Shown: in pieces, positions 31,500 through 41,085 of the stretch | Layout of the letters: the number at the start of each line of letters is the position of its first letter | Numbering within the stretch: position 1 is the stretch's first letter | Assembly: GCA_944321465.1 (NCBI GenBank) | Contig: CALULL010000002.1 | Location: forward strand, 62,001-126,000 | Source of the DNA: an uncultured Bacteroides sp. | Lineage (GTDB): Bacteria; Bacteroidota; Bacteroidia; Bacteroidales; Bacteroidaceae | DNA length: 64,000 nucleotides | Direction of reading: 5' to 3' | Program-made: the position numbers and the translations under genes | The notes under the pieces: generated by a model | Databases searched by the model: none | What the model was told of the DNA's origin: nothing | The model's input: only the letters and a program-made list of their open reading frames with translations

Positions 31500-32375
31500 T
31501 TACGGCTCCTCGGGCGGTAGCCTGTCTGGGATGGGGTGGGGGATGATGAAGTAGGCCGTGGACGAATTCATGCCACACCAGTAGCCGGTGCCCCCTGTGA
31601 CGTTCGTGCGGACGTTGGTGTAGGGAGCCAGGAACAGGTTGCCCTCCAGGGACAGGTTTTTGGTGAACCCGTCCCAAAACTGGTAGGATGCTTTGTCCAC
31701 CTGCGCCAGCTTGACGGCCACGGTGTCCTGCTCTGCGAAGTAGGGCGTGTAGTCGGTTCCCGCCCCGAGCTTGCGCCCCCGGTAGACGGTGTACTCGGTG
31801 TGGTCGGCAAGCACGGCATCGTCGATGCTCCCCAGGTAGGAGGCGAGGTATTGCTTGCTGTCCGCCCCCGTCCGGGCAAACAGCTGGTAATAGTTCTTCT
31901 CCCCGGGCGGGTCGGAGAAGGATACTTTGACTTGGTACAGCGTGTCCGAGTCGGCACACTTCTCTACGAAGAAGTCCGGGCGCACGGTCGTGGGCGGAAT
32001 GGTGGTCGTGGCCGTGGCGTAGTAGTCGCGGTACTCCACGGTCAGGGTGTAGCTTTTGCCCGCACGTCCTTTCAGCCTGCCGGTGGTGTATATGTAGGGC
32101 GGGAAGTACCCGCTGTCGTATTTCCCGGTGAGGACTACGCTGTTTTGGCCGTCGGAGACGGTGACTTTGGCCCACCGTAGCAGGTATTGGTCCAGCTCGT
32201 CCATCGGGGTGTAGTCTTCGCTGATGGGGACGGAGCGGCTTAGGATGACTACCGGGTAGCCTTCGTTCTCTATCCAGCCCTCGACGACCAGCTGGGACTC
32301 GGCGGTACCCAGATAGTCGGACTCGCAGGCTGTGAGCGCGGCGCAGAGCAATAGGCAGGTAAGAGACTTGTTCAT
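31500..32375 (-). CDS. DUF4249 domain lipoprotein
   Basis: 291 residues. The lipoprotein signal MNKSLTCLLLCAALTAC gives Cys17, followed by LVVEGWIENEGYPVVILSRS and beta-rich repeats, the hallmark of DUF4249. These proteins are encoded next to TonB-dependent receptors, as here, and presumably act as a surface partner of the receptor. The ATG at 32375 overlaps the receptor stop codon, indicating translational coupling. The C terminus (PDRLPPEEP) runs up to the 22-bp repeat array. Confidence 0.85.
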   Translation of the reverse strand: MNKSLTCLLLCAALTACESDYLGTAESQLVVEGWIENEGYPVVILSRSVPISEDYTPMDELDQYLLRWAKVTVSDGQNSVVLTGKYDSGYFPPYIYTTGRLKGRAGKSYTLTVEYRDYYATATTTIPPTTVRPDFFVEKCADSDTLYQVKVSFSDPPGEKNYYQLFARTGADSKQYLASYLGSIDDAVLADHTEYTVYRGRKLGAGTDYTPYFAEQDTVAVKLAQVDKASYQFWDGFTKNLSLEGNLFLAPYTNVRTNVTGGTGYWCGMNSSTAYFIIPHPIPDRLPPEEP

Positions 32376-34408
32376 CAGAATTTGCAAAAATAACTTAGTG
32401 AGGGAAGCAGGCCGAACACGAACGACACCGGGCGGTAGGCAAACGCGCCGTCGTTGCGCTTCTTTATGCGGTAGAACAGGGAATTGTCCCGGCCAGTGGC
32501 GTTGTAGAGCGACAGGTTGATGCCGCATTCTCTGGCAAAGCGGGGCTTCCACTTGTAGTTGGCCGACAGGTCGAGCCTCAGGTAGGGCTTCAGGCGGTTG
32601 GCGTTGTGCCTGCCGTAGTGGGCTATGATGTTGCCGTTTATCAGGAGCAGCGAGACCGGGGCGGTGAACGGGGTGCCCGAGGCGTAGACGAAGCTGCCGC
32701 CGAAGCTCCAGTGCCTGCCGGGCGAATAGGTCAGCACGGCGTTCACCTCGTGTGGGCGTTCGTGGCTGGCGGGGTAGGAGCCTTGCATGTTTTCTTCCTC
32801 GAAGGTGCGTCTGGCGTGCGTGTAGGTGTAGCTGGCCCAGCCGTTGAGGAGGCCGGAACATTTGTGGAGCATGAGGCTGAAGCCGTAGTTTGTGCCTTCG
32901 CCCCGGAGCAGGAAGCGGTCCAGGTCGTAGTCCGTGTTCACGTAGTCGAGTATGCTGCCGCTGTATTCCATCTGGTGATAGAGCCGCTTATAGAACACGT
33001 CGGCCGAGATGCGGAAACGCCTCTCTGCCAGGTAGGCCGCGACGGAGAGGTCGGCTCCGTGGGCGTATTGCGGGTGGTGGTTCCGGCTGCACGACAGCCA
33101 GAACTCCGTGGGCAGTCCTGCGTCGGTGAAGCCCGTCTGGAACAGGTATTGGTGGCGCAGCGAGTAGGTGGCGCTCGCTTGCACGCTGTGACTCTCGTAA
33201 CGCAGGCCGACGGTGGGGTCTATGGCTCCGTAGGCCGAGCGGTCCACGGCGTAGAGGCTGGCCCGTACCCCGGCGTCGAGTGTTAGGCCCTGGCATAGCT
33301 TGTGCGTATGATTGGCGTATATGGTTCCTTCGAAGGAGCGGGTGGCTGGTACGTCGCCTCCGGTTGTGTTCAGGTTTCCGGTGGCTTGTAGCGACTGGGG
33401 GCGGATGTCGTGCAGGATGGCCTCGATGCCGGCAGTCCAGCCTCCGGCATCGAGCCGCCCCTTGTAGCCGAGGTCTGTGATGGAGGAAGGGAGCCGGAAG
33501 TACATGTCGGGGATGGCAAGGCTGAAGCGGTTGCGGTAGGCGGTGACGTAGAGCGTGCTCTGGGCCTTCAGCCCGTTGCTGCCGGTGTGCAGCCAGTGGG
33601 CCGCTCCCATGAGGTTTCCCCAAGTGGCCTTTATGTCGGCCTGGTAGGCACTCTCGTCGAACGCGCCCTGGTCTCTGCCGCAGTAGAAGTCGAAGGCCAG
33701 CACGTCGGCATCGCCGAGGCGGTGTGCCAGGGTGGCATTGGTGTCGAAGAAGTGGTACTCCACCTGCGTCTTGTCGGCCTTCATCCACCGGCTGTACAGC
33801 AGGTTGATGTAAGAGCCGCGCAACGAGACGGTGAGCGTGGTCCTGCTCCCGAGCGGCAGGCGGAGCGTGCCCTGCGAGGATATGAGGCCGACCGAGAACT
33901 CGCCGCCTGCCGAGTCGGCCTGCTCTATGGGCAGTTCCATTTCCAGCTCGCCTCCTATCCTGTTGGGGAAAGCGGCGGAGGTTGCCGTCTTGCGTAGCCG
34001 CAGGGACGGATAGTGGGAGGCGTTGAACGTCGAGAAGAAGCCCAGCAGGTGGTTTACGTTGTACAGGGGGACACCGCCCAAAGCGATGTAGTTGTGCGAG
34101 CTTTCCGTCCCTTGTATGTGTACTCCGCTGTGGTACTCGGCGTTCGTCTGAATGCCGGGCAGCATCTGCATGTAGTGTATGGGGTCGGCGGCACCCAGCA
34201 ACTTGGGCAGGTCGTCCATGAGGCGCATGTCCCACGTCAGCGAGCCGTCTGCCCTTTCTCTGATGGCCGAGTTGTAGCGGTGTCCCTCTACGACTATGCT
34301 GTCAAGCGTCACGCTCCACGCTTCCTCTTGTCCTTGTGCCCGGACGGGGTGGAGAAGGTAAGCGCAGAGCGTGGGCAAGAAAGTCAGCAGCCAGGCTGTA
34401 TGCTTCAT
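32375..34408 (-). CDS. TonB-dependent outer-membrane receptor
   Basis: 677 residues. Signal peptide (residues 1-24), a TonB-box-like LDSIVVEGHRY, plug domain with GIQTNAEYHSGVHIQGTESSHNYIALGGVPLYN (about 85-120), then a 22-strand-type barrel ending in YFCKF. It lacks the N-terminal carboxypeptidase-regulatory domain often found in receptors paired with DUF4249, so it is a short version. The ligand is unknown; DUF4249-linked receptors have been proposed to take up iron chelates or small compounds. Operon: upstream lipoprotein (11-base gap), this receptor, then DUF4249. Confidence 0.88.
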   Translation of the reverse strand: MKHTAWLLTFLPTLCAYLLHPVRAQGQEEAWSVTLDSIVVEGHRYNSAIRERADGSLTWDMRLMDDLPKLLGAADPIHYMQMLPGIQTNAEYHSGVHIQGTESSHNYIALGGVPLYNVNHLLGFFSTFNASHYPSLRLRKTATSAAFPNRIGGELEMELPIEQADSAGGEFSVGLISSQGTLRLPLGSRTTLTVSLRGSYINLLYSRWMKADKTQVEYHFFDTNATLAHRLGDADVLAFDFYCGRDQGAFDESAYQADIKATWGNLMGAAHWLHTGSNGLKAQSTLYVTAYRNRFSLAIPDMYFRLPSSITDLGYKGRLDAGGWTAGIEAILHDIRPQSLQATGNLNTTGGDVPATRSFEGTIYANHTHKLCQGLTLDAGVRASLYAVDRSAYGAIDPTVGLRYESHSVQASATYSLRHQYLFQTGFTDAGLPTEFWLSCSRNHHPQYAHGADLSVAAYLAERRFRISADVFYKRLYHQMEYSGSILDYVNTDYDLDRFLLRGEGTNYGFSLMLHKCSGLLNGWASYTYTHARRTFEEENMQGSYPASHERPHEVNAVLTYSPGRHWSFGGSFVYASGTPFTAPVSLLLINGNIIAHYGRHNANRLKPYLRLDLSANYKWKPRFARECGINLSLYNATGRDNSLFYRIKKRNDGAFAYRPVSFVFGLLPSLSYFCKF

Positions 34409-34419
34409 CGGGAACGGCT

Positions 34420-35856
34420 CTACCAGTCGATGTGCTCGCCTACGAGGTCGGCATATCGGTTCGAGAGGGTCTTGAACGTGTCTATCACACTTTTGAAGTC
34501 ATCGTCGTTGAAGAAGGCTTCAAAGGTGCTGTAGGAACTGCCGTCGTAGAAATTCAGTACAGGCTCCATGGTCCAGTAGGTCGAGCCGCTCCAGCTCTCG
34601 TCGATGAACGGTTCCAGGCTGACTGTTGCCTGTTTGGTTGATGTATTGTCGTAGAAGAGGTTCACATCGGCCAGTCCGTTCGCCTGGTTGAGGTAGGATT
34701 TGTACAGGCTTTCGTTGGAACTGTTGTCGTCGGCATCTTCTATGTAGTCCACAAACTTGCGCACGTCGGAGAGTGTTCCTTGTATCTGCACCTTGCCCAT
34801 GACATCTACCTTGACAAAAGCGTTGTTGGCGTTGGTGTTGTCGGTGTCGTAGTCGTCCGGGTCAAAGTTTTCCGATGAGAAGGCGTCCACGTTGCAGGAG
34901 GGTATGTCGTGTACGTCGGCTGTCGTGGCTACGGTGATGAGCGGGGAGTTGTTCTTGCTCATCTCGAAGGACACTGCTGCCTTGCTGTTGGCTGTGTAGG
35001 CCACTTGGGAGAGGTTGAACCTGTAGCCGTTGTTGGCCTCTACCAGCACGGCGAGGGTGAGGTTGTTCTTGCTGATGTCGAACCGCTCGTCCTGTATGCT
35101 TCCCAGGTCGATGTCTATTGCCGTTCTGACTACTTGGCTGTTGTTCTGGGTCAGGGTGACGACGATGTGCTCGGGCACGCCGATGGTGCATTGCGTACGG
35201 TCGTAGTAGTCGTTGCTGATGTACGTGTCGCCCGAGTTCTCATAGTCGTAGTCCATCCAATCGTCTACGTTGAAGGCGTACACTTGCTTCACGTCGCCGC
35301 TCGTCTCCAGCCGCACGACGCACTCTTGCCCGTTCTGGTTGGGGAAGATGAAGCGCAGGTCGTCTGCCTCGGACAGCTCCCAGCGTCCGTTGCGTGCCGT
35401 GAAGTGTCCGGTGAAGTTGGATGCCATCAGTACGGCCTTGTAGTTGGTGTAGATGCTGTTATACTCGTAGCTGCTGTCGCCGTAGTGCTCGGTCTCAGTC
35501 TCGGTGGTTGTCGTTCCGAGGGCTTGGCGTGCAGCGTCGAAGATGTCTTCGGCCCAGTCGCCCACGTTGTCCCAGTCGTAGTCGTCGACGTAAGTGTCCT
35601 TGATGTAGTCGGCCAGGTTGCCGATGGCATCGAAGTCGGACGACGGGGTCTGGGCCATGAAGTCCAAGGCTACGGTTTCCAAGCGTTCCTTCTGGTCGGC
35701 GGGCGACATGGCCTCGCCTTCGTCCGGGGTGACGGGAATGACAGGGTCGTTGTTCGGGAGCGTGTTGTTGGTGTCGTCGTCTCCGCAGGAGGTGAACATG
35801 GCCGAAGAGGTAAGCAGTGCGGCAAAGATAGCCATTGTCAATGTTGATTTCTTCAT
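34420..35856 (-). CDS. Hypothetical lipoprotein upstream of the TonB receptor
   Basis: 478 residues. The lipoprotein signal (MKKSTLTMAIFAALLTSSAMFTSC) places the modified Cys at residue 24, followed by an acidic DDDTNN stretch resembling the surface-export signal of Bacteroidetes lipoproteins. The remainder is a beta-rich, Asp/Asn/Tyr-rich protein that I do not recognise. It is the first gene of the receptor/DUF4249 operon and may capture the same ligand at the cell surface (inference). Confidence 0.75.
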   Translation of the reverse strand: MKKSTLTMAIFAALLTSSAMFTSCGDDDTNNTLPNNDPVIPVTPDEGEAMSPADQKERLETVALDFMAQTPSSDFDAIGNLADYIKDTYVDDYDWDNVGDWAEDIFDAARQALGTTTTETETEHYGDSSYEYNSIYTNYKAVLMASNFTGHFTARNGRWELSEADDLRFIFPNQNGQECVVRLETSGDVKQVYAFNVDDWMDYDYENSGDTYISNDYYDRTQCTIGVPEHIVVTLTQNNSQVVRTAIDIDLGSIQDERFDISKNNLTLAVLVEANNGYRFNLSQVAYTANSKAAVSFEMSKNNSPLITVATTADVHDIPSCNVDAFSSENFDPDDYDTDNTNANNAFVKVDVMGKVQIQGTLSDVRKFVDYIEDADDNSSNESLYKSYLNQANGLADVNLFYDNTSTKQATVSLEPFIDESWSGSTYWTMEPVLNFYDGSSYSTFEAFFNDDDFKSVIDTFKTLSNRYADLVGEHIDW

Positions 35857-36028
35857 ATCTTTATTTATAAGGTAAAACATATATTTTCGATTTGTTTCCC
35901 AGGCGGTACCTCTTGGGTACTATGGATTGGCGGATAAAGTCAGATGGCGTGCTTGCTTGCCGACAAATGTACGGAATTTTTTTTTTGAATGTCATGCCGA
36001 ATGTCGTGAATTTTTTTTGCCGTCTCCG

Positions 36029-36117
36029 AGGCATAGGTGCGCCCCCTCGCTGGCGCAGGATTGCCCGTCTGCAGGCACAGGTGTGCTGCCGGGCGGGCAC
36101 AGGTAGGGTGGCTGGCG
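36029..36117. repeat. 22-23-bp tandem repeat, about four units
   Basis: Units start at 36029, 36052, 36074 and 36096 with core GGCACAGGTGTGCTGCCGGG. This is the same arrangement as at 31395-31485, so the two arrays are dispersed copies. The rest of the 35857-36310 gap holds A/T-rich promoter-like sequence and the 24-bp array below. Confidence 0.75.
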
Positions 36118-36167
36118 GGGAGTGGGCAGCCGTCGGGGCGTGCCTTGCCAGCCGCTTGGAGGGTGCT

Positions 36168-36239
36168 TGTAATTGGGCTTACCGGGGTAGGTGTAATTAG
36201 GTTTACGGTGGGCGCGCAATTAGGCGTACTGTAGTAGAG
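36168..36239. repeat. 24-bp tandem repeat, three units, inverted family member
   Basis: Units TGTAATTGGGCTTACCGGGG, TGTAATTAGGTTTACGGTGG and GCAATTAGGCGTACTGTAG begin at 36168, 36192 and 36216. Reverse-complemented and rotated, they read AAGCCCAATTACACC..., matching the 1481-1576 family. Confidence 0.7.
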
Positions 36240-36310
36240 GTGGTTAGTCCGGCGGGGCTGTGCCCTTTGCTCCGTCCCTGCCGGGCGGGCAGAAGGTGCT
36301 GACAGTCGGG

Positions 36311-36799
36311 TCAGAACAGTCCGGCCACCCACTCCGCCGCCCGGGCGGCAAGCATCGCAAGCAGGGCAATGGCTGCGCAGAGAAGAAGAATGCCCGCGCC
36401 GAGCCACGCGGCCTTGCGGTTCACTTCGCCTGTGATGCCCTCGTCTTCTTCCACAAAGCCCACGATGAGCCGCAGGTTTTGCAGGTAGGAACGGTTGAAG
36501 AAGTCGATGGCATCGCCTATCCAGAAGGGAATGAGGCCAAGGGCAACGTCGCGCAGGATGTTGAAGACGACGGCCAGCGTCAGCGGCAGCGAGCGTACTC
36601 CGACTGCCGCCATGTAGATGGCCGGGAGGGCCAGGAGGGCCGACAGCATGTCGCCGATGCCGCCCGGGAGCAGGCCCATCAGGGGGTCGAGTCCGTACTT
36701 GTCCATCACCTTGGCCGTAGTGCGCAAGGCACGGTAGGCAGCCGATTGCTTCAGTTGCCTTCTTCTTTCTGTCAGTTTGGGTCTCTGGTCGTTCAGCAT
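36311..36799 (-). CDS. DUF4112 domain membrane protein
   Basis: 162 residues. The motif LDPLMGLLPGGIGDMLSALL and the later IPFWIGDAIDFFNRSYLQNLRLI define DUF4112, a small uncharacterised membrane family. Three to four hydrophobic segments are visible, the last in the C-terminal 25 residues. The ATG at 36799 is chosen because it starts just before the conserved basic region and lies downstream of a -7 box at 36847-36854. An in-frame start at 36871 lies upstream of that box. Confidence 0.85.
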   Translation of the reverse strand: MLNDQRPKLTERRRQLKQSAAYRALRTTAKVMDKYGLDPLMGLLPGGIGDMLSALLALPAIYMAAVGVRSLPLTLAVVFNILRDVALGLIPFWIGDAIDFFNRSYLQNLRLIVGFVEEDEGITGEVNRKAAWLGAGILLLCAAIALLAMLAARAAEWVAGLF

Positions 36800-36846
36800 G
36801 AGCTTGTGCTTGCGGGGGATGATGTGCCCCGGCGGGATGTGCCTGC

Positions 36847-36854
36847 AAAGGTAA
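36847..36854 (-). promoter_or_regulatory. -7 box for the DUF4112 gene
   Basis: TACCTTTG on the minus strand, about 47 bases before the ATG at 36799. Confidence 0.55.
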
Positions 36855-36950
36855 GCGTTGGGGACGGACAATGCAAGGCCCTGTGTCGTCTCTCAAGGGC
36901 CGTCCGCCTGCTTCTTGAGCCGTCTTGTCGGGAATTTTTTGCCGCACTTG

Positions 36951-36979
36951 TTTGGAGTCCGGCGTTTTTGCTAACTTTG
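36951..36979 (+). promoter_or_regulatory. Promoter of coaX operon (-33 and -7 boxes)
   Basis: TTTG at 36951-36954 and TAACTTTG at 36972-36979, separated by 17 bases, fit the Bacteroidetes promoter pattern. The GTG start of coaX is 41 bases downstream. Confidence 0.65.
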
Positions 36980-37019
36980 TGCCCGATTTTTCTACAGAAA
37001 TCTGCTTTAGCTATTCGTT

Positions 37020-37748
37020 GTGAACCTAATAATTGACATAGGAAATAGCGTGGCCAAGGTGGCGGCGTTTGACGGCGAAGAACTGCTGGACGTGGCGTAC
37101 GGCCCGAACACGACCTTGGAACATCTGTCGGCATTCTATCGCAAGTACCCGTTTGACAGGGCCATTGTTGCCACCGTGGTGGATTTGAACGACGAGGCCA
37201 AGAGGCAGCTGGAGCTGCTGCCCGTTCCTCTGCTGAGGCTGAACGAGACAACCGCCTTGCCGGTGGAGAACCTGTACGAAACGCCCCGTACGCTGGGCTA
37301 CGACCGCATGGCGGCTGTGGTGGGGGCCAACGCCCGCTTCCCGGGGCGCGACCTGCTGGTGATCGACGCAGGCACGTGCATCACCTACGAGTTTGTCGAC
37401 GCGCAGGGACGCTACCACGGAGGAAACATCTCGCCGGGACTGCAGATGCGCTTCAAGGCTCTGCACCAGTTCACGGGGCGTCTGCCCCTGGTGGCAGCCG
37501 AGGGCAGGCGTGTGCCGATGGGCAAGGATACCGACACGGCAATACGCGCCGGAGTGCTGAAAGGCATTGAGTATGAAATGGTCGGCTACATCGAAAGGAT
37601 GAGGCATAAATATCCTGAACTTTTGGTTTTTTTAACCGGAGGGGACGATATTTCTTTTGATACCAACTTAAAAAGCATCATCTTTGCAGACAAATTTTTA
37701 GTGCTTAAAGGATTAAACCGAATATTGAACTATAATGATAGGATATAG
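37020..37748 (+). CDS. coaX: Type III pantothenate kinase
   Basis: 242 residues. The acetate-kinase-fold motifs are present: [11 protein letters not shown] at the N terminus, [25 protein letters not shown] and [11 protein letters not shown]. CoaX phosphorylates pantothenate at the first step of coenzyme A synthesis and needs a monovalent cation. Translation starts at GTG 37020; no ATG is available upstream in frame. It overlaps the following FadL-like gene by 14 bases and leads a co-directional envelope gene block. Confidence 0.96.
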   Translation: MNLIIDIGNSVAKVAAFDGEELLDVAYGPNTTLEHLSAFYRKYPFDRAIVATVVDLNDEAKRQLELLPVPLLRLNETTALPVENLYETPRTLGYDRMAAVVGANARFPGRDLLVIDAGTCITYEFVDAQGRYHGGNISPGLQMRFKALHQFTGRLPLVAAEGRRVPMGKDTDTAIRAGVLKGIEYEMVGYIERMRHKYPELLVFLTGGDDISFDTNLKSIIFADKFLVLKGLNRILNYNDRI

Positions 37749-39003
37749 AAGAAGGTCGCTGTTTGCGGTGCTTATGTTGCTGGGAATGGCGGGCATGGCG
37801 GTGGCTCAGAACAATACGAACTCTCCTTATACACGCTACGGCTACGGGCAGCTGGTCGATCAAGGTCCGGCCAACAGCAAGGGCATGGGCGGCATTGCCT
37901 ACGGCGTGCGCGACAAGAACCACGTCAATTTCGTAAATCCTGCGTCTTATTCGGCTGTAGACTCGCTGACGTTCATCTTCGATGGCGGCGTGTCGTTGCA
38001 GAACACGAACTTCAGCAACGGGACGCTGAAGACCAATGCCAAGAATTCGAGCTTCGACTATGTGTCTATGCTCTTCCGTGCTGCGCCTTGGTGTGGCATC
38101 AGCCTTGGCGTGTTGCCCTATTCCAACGTGGGTTATGGCATGACAGGCACGCTGGAGAACTCGGGCAATGCCGACAATTCGGCTCAGGTGACCTATGCCG
38201 GAGACGGTGGCCTGCATCAGGCTTACATCGGTGCTTCCTTCAAGCTGTTCAAGGACTTCTCGGTGGGTGCCAACATCTCTTACTTGTGGGGAGATATCAT
38301 ACACATGCGCGGGGAGACCTACCCGTCGGATGCCAGCGTGTTTCCGTTGACGATACAGAACACCATGACGGTAAGGAGTTATAAGCTGGACATCGGCGCA
38401 CAGTACACGTTCAATGTTGGAAAGAAACATGCCGTGACCCTGGGGGCGGTCTTTACGCCGGGACACGACCTGAGCAACAGCATCGAGATACTGACACAGA
38501 CAGGCAATTCCACTACAGGCAGTACGACCTCGACCCGCGACTCGGTGGCCACATCGGGATTGGCGGCGACGTGGGGGGCGGGTCTGACGTATGTCTACGA
38601 CGGACGCCTTACGGTGGGAGTGGACGGCATGGTGCAACAGTGGGACGATGTGTCGTTTATGAACAATGCCGATGCCTTCAGCAAGCGCATGAAGGTGGCT
38701 GTAGGAGCCGAGTACCAGCCCAATCCGCTGGGACGCAATTACTTCTCGGTGGTGAAATATCGGGTAGGTGGCTACTTCACAAAACCTTATTATAAGGTAG
38801 GGGGTGTCCGTGCGGCCAATGAATACGGCATTACGGCCGGTCTGGCATTGCCCATTCCGCGTACCCGCTCCTTGCTGAATTTGTCGGCTCAGTACGTCTG
38901 TACGAAAGGCAAGGTGGCCTCGTTCCTCGATGAGCGGACGCTGCGCCTGTGCATAGGGCTGACGTTTAACGAACGGTGGTTCTTCAAGCGCAAGGTGGAC
39001 TGA
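37735..39003 (+). CDS. OMPP1/FadL-like outer-membrane protein
   Basis: 422 residues. A signal peptide (cleavage after MAVAQ, about residue 25) precedes a beta-barrel with [11 protein letters not shown], a GMGGIAYG.... [14 protein letters not shown] stretch typical of FadL/toluene-transport-like barrels (and of the related PorV), and a Trp/Phe-rich C terminus. Proteins of this family pass hydrophobic compounds through the outer membrane, or in the case of PorV assist T9SS; which applies is unknown. It overlaps coaX, so is translated from the same mRNA. Confidence 0.8.
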   Translation: MIGYRRRSLFAVLMLLGMAGMAVAQNNTNSPYTRYGYGQLVDQGPANSKGMGGIAYGVRDKNHVNFVNPASYSAVDSLTFIFDGGVSLQNTNFSNGTLKTNAKNSSFDYVSMLFRAAPWCGISLGVLPYSNVGYGMTGTLENSGNADNSAQVTYAGDGGLHQAYIGASFKLFKDFSVGANISYLWGDIIHMRGETYPSDASVFPLTIQNTMTVRSYKLDIGAQYTFNVGKKHAVTLGAVFTPGHDLSNSIEILTQTGNSTTGSTTSTRDSVATSGLAATWGAGLTYVYDGRLTVGVDGMVQQWDDVSFMNNADAFSKRMKVAVGAEYQPNPLGRNYFSVVKYRVGGYFTKPYYKVGGVRAANEYGITAGLALPIPRTRSLLNLSAQYVCTKGKVASFLDERTLRLCIGLTFNERWFFKRKVD

Positions 39004-39009
39004 TAGGTA

Positions 39010-39696
39010 ATGAAGTGTTTTCGACTAAGGTATAACGTTTGCAAGGGTTGTGGAGGCATGGCCAACGGCATTGGGATACTGGTTGTGCTCATGCTTTTGT
39101 TGTCCTGTTCGGGAAAGAAGAATGCTCCTGTGGCTCTTGCTGCTCCTCGCGATTCTCTCCCGGTGATGGATACGGAGAAGGTTACGACGCTGATTTCGGA
39201 TTCGGGGGTGACGCGCTATCGCATCGAGACGGAGGAGTGGCTTGTCTATGACCGCAAGAATCCTTCGTATTGGGCTTTCGAGAAAGGGCTTTACCTGGAG
39301 AAGTTCGACACGCTGTTCCGGGTAGAAGCAAGCATCCAGAGCGACACAGCCTATTATTACGACAAAATGCGCTTGTGGAAGTTGCAGGGGCACGTGGACG
39401 TGAAGAACCAAAAAGGAGAACGCTTTAATACCGAGCTGCTTTTCTGGGACCAGAACAAACAACGGGTGTACTCGGACCGCTTCATCCGCATCGAACAGCC
39501 CGACCGGGTAATCACCGGCTATGGCTTTGAATCCAACCAGGAGATGACCATATATACGATTTACAAACCGGAGGGTATTTTCTACGTGGATGAGGGAGCG
39601 GGTACTGCTGACAGCGTAAAGACCGACAGTGTGCAGACCGGCAACACAAGACAGGAACGCCCCGATTTGGTGGAAGTTCAGAAGGGAGGAAAATGA
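39010..39696 (+). CDS. lptC: LPS export ABC transporter periplasmic protein LptC
   Basis: 228 residues. A lipobox-like LMLLLSC near residue 34 is followed by an LptC/OstA-like jellyroll: VTRYRIETEEWLVYD, WAFEKGLYLEKFD, LQGHVDVKNQKGERFNTELLFWD and DRVITGYGFES. LptC hands LPS from the LptBFG transporter to LptA. The N terminus could start at 39010 or at the ATG at 39058, which sits better for a signal sequence. Stop codon and next start are one base apart. Confidence 0.87.
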   Translation: MKCFRLRYNVCKGCGGMANGIGILVVLMLLLSCSGKKNAPVALAAPRDSLPVMDTEKVTTLISDSGVTRYRIETEEWLVYDRKNPSYWAFEKGLYLEKFDTLFRVEASIQSDTAYYYDKMRLWKLQGHVDVKNQKGERFNTELLFWDQNKQRVYSDRFIRIEQPDRVITGYGFESNQEMTIYTIYKPEGIFYVDEGAGTADSVKTDSVQTGNTRQERPDLVEVQKGGK

Positions 39697-39697
39697 T

Positions 39698-40969
39698 ATG
39701 GCTTTGACATTACTTTGGCTGGTGGTAGCTTTGGCTTTCGTCGCTTTCTTTACAGGAATGGAGGTTGCATCGGGCTATGCTGACAGGTTGCGGCTCGAAG
39801 TGGGAAGAAAGTCGGGTGTGGCATCCCGCATTTTGTCACTTTTCTTCCGTTATTCCCACGACCTTGCCTCTACATTGCTGGTGGGCAATTGCATCGCCCT
39901 GATAGCCTATGGCGTGCTTGTTGCTTATTTGGCCTATGCCTATTTCCTGCCTGAGGTGGCAGGCGTCGACGTATGGGTGCTGGGGGGCGTTTCGGTGCTG
40001 GCGGCGGGAGCGGCGGTACTTTTGCTGGGCGAGTTTTTGCCCAGGGCTTTATTTCGCATAAATCCCGACTTTATGATGCGCTTTTTTGCTGTTCCGTTGT
40101 ACGTTTGCTATCTGGTGCTTTTTCCGGTAGCCCGTCTGGTGTCGGGGGGAGCGCGCCTGTTCCTCCGCTTGTTCGGTATCAAGACAACGAGCGAAGAAAC
40201 GGGACGTGCGTTTGGGAAAATAGACCTGGGTAATTTCGTGCAAGCCGGAATAGAGAGTGCCGGGAATGAAGAGAATTTGGATACCGAGGTCCGCATATTC
40301 CAGAATGCACTTGACTTTTCCAATGTGAAGATACGGGATTGCTTTGTTCCTCGTACCGAAGTTGTGGGGGTAGGCCTGGACGCGACGTTGAGCGAACTGA
40401 AAGATCTGTTTGTGGAGAAGGGGCTGTCAAGGATTATCGTTTACGATGGCGATATCGACCATGTGGCAGGTTACATCCACTCCTCTGAGATGTTCCGTAA
40501 TCCTTCAGACTGGCATAAGGGGATTAAGGACATCCCGATTGTCCCTGAAACCATGTCGGCTTCTAGGCTAATGCAACTCTTCATGCAGCAGAAGAAGACT
40601 ATGGCGGTAGTGGTGGACGAGTTTGGAGGCACGACAGGTATTGTGACACTGGAGGATTTGGTCGAAGAAATCTTGGGAGACATCGAGGACGAGCACGACA
40701 ACGTCTCCTATGTGTGCAAGCGGCTTAATGAACACGAGTATCTGCTCTCCGGTCGTTTGGAGATAGCTAAAGTCAACGAACAGTTCGGGCTGGAGCTGCC
40801 CGAGTCCGACGACTATCATACGGTAGGCGGGCTTATTTTGGAGTATTACCAGAGTCTGCCGAAAGCACATGAGCAAATCTCAATTGGCCGTTACCAGTTC
40901 AAAATAGTAAAAGTGACTGCTACGAAGATTGAGCTGGTGCGCTTAAAAATGCTTGGAGATGCCCTTTAG
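39698..40969 (+). CDS. CNNM/CorC-type hemolysin family protein
   Basis: 423 residues. An N-terminal CNNM (DUF21) membrane domain of about 190 residues with four segments (TGMEVASGYADRLRLE) is followed by two CBS domains (about 205-330: MSASRLMQLFMQQKKTMAVVVDEFGGTTGIVTLEDLVEEILGDIEDE) and a C-terminal CorC/HlyC transporter-associated domain (about 340-423). Members act in Mg2+/Co2+ efflux or tolerance; the hemolysin name is historical. It begins one base after lptC. Confidence 0.92.
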   Translation: MALTLLWLVVALAFVAFFTGMEVASGYADRLRLEVGRKSGVASRILSLFFRYSHDLASTLLVGNCIALIAYGVLVAYLAYAYFLPEVAGVDVWVLGGVSVLAAGAAVLLLGEFLPRALFRINPDFMMRFFAVPLYVCYLVLFPVARLVSGGARLFLRLFGIKTTSEETGRAFGKIDLGNFVQAGIESAGNEENLDTEVRIFQNALDFSNVKIRDCFVPRTEVVGVGLDATLSELKDLFVEKGLSRIIVYDGDIDHVAGYIHSSEMFRNPSDWHKGIKDIPIVPETMSASRLMQLFMQQKKTMAVVVDEFGGTTGIVTLEDLVEEILGDIEDEHDNVSYVCKRLNEHEYLLSGRLEIAKVNEQFGLELPESDDYHTVGGLILEYYQSLPKAHEQISIGRYQFKIVKVTATKIELVRLKMLGDAL

Positions 40970-41085
40970 ATGATTTTTTTGAGAATTTAGGTAGCAGGGT
41001 ATTTGCATTTTTTGTACCTTCGTGCGCTAAAAGAGTTAGAAAAAGAAGAAATCATAAATAAAACAATAAAAAGAACAGTTTAGAA

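Noticed and set aside
31500..32861. 453-codon frame as a single large gene
   Set aside because: The N-terminal 162 codons are an out-of-frame shadow of the TonB receptor; the real gene starts at the lipoprotein ATG at 32375.
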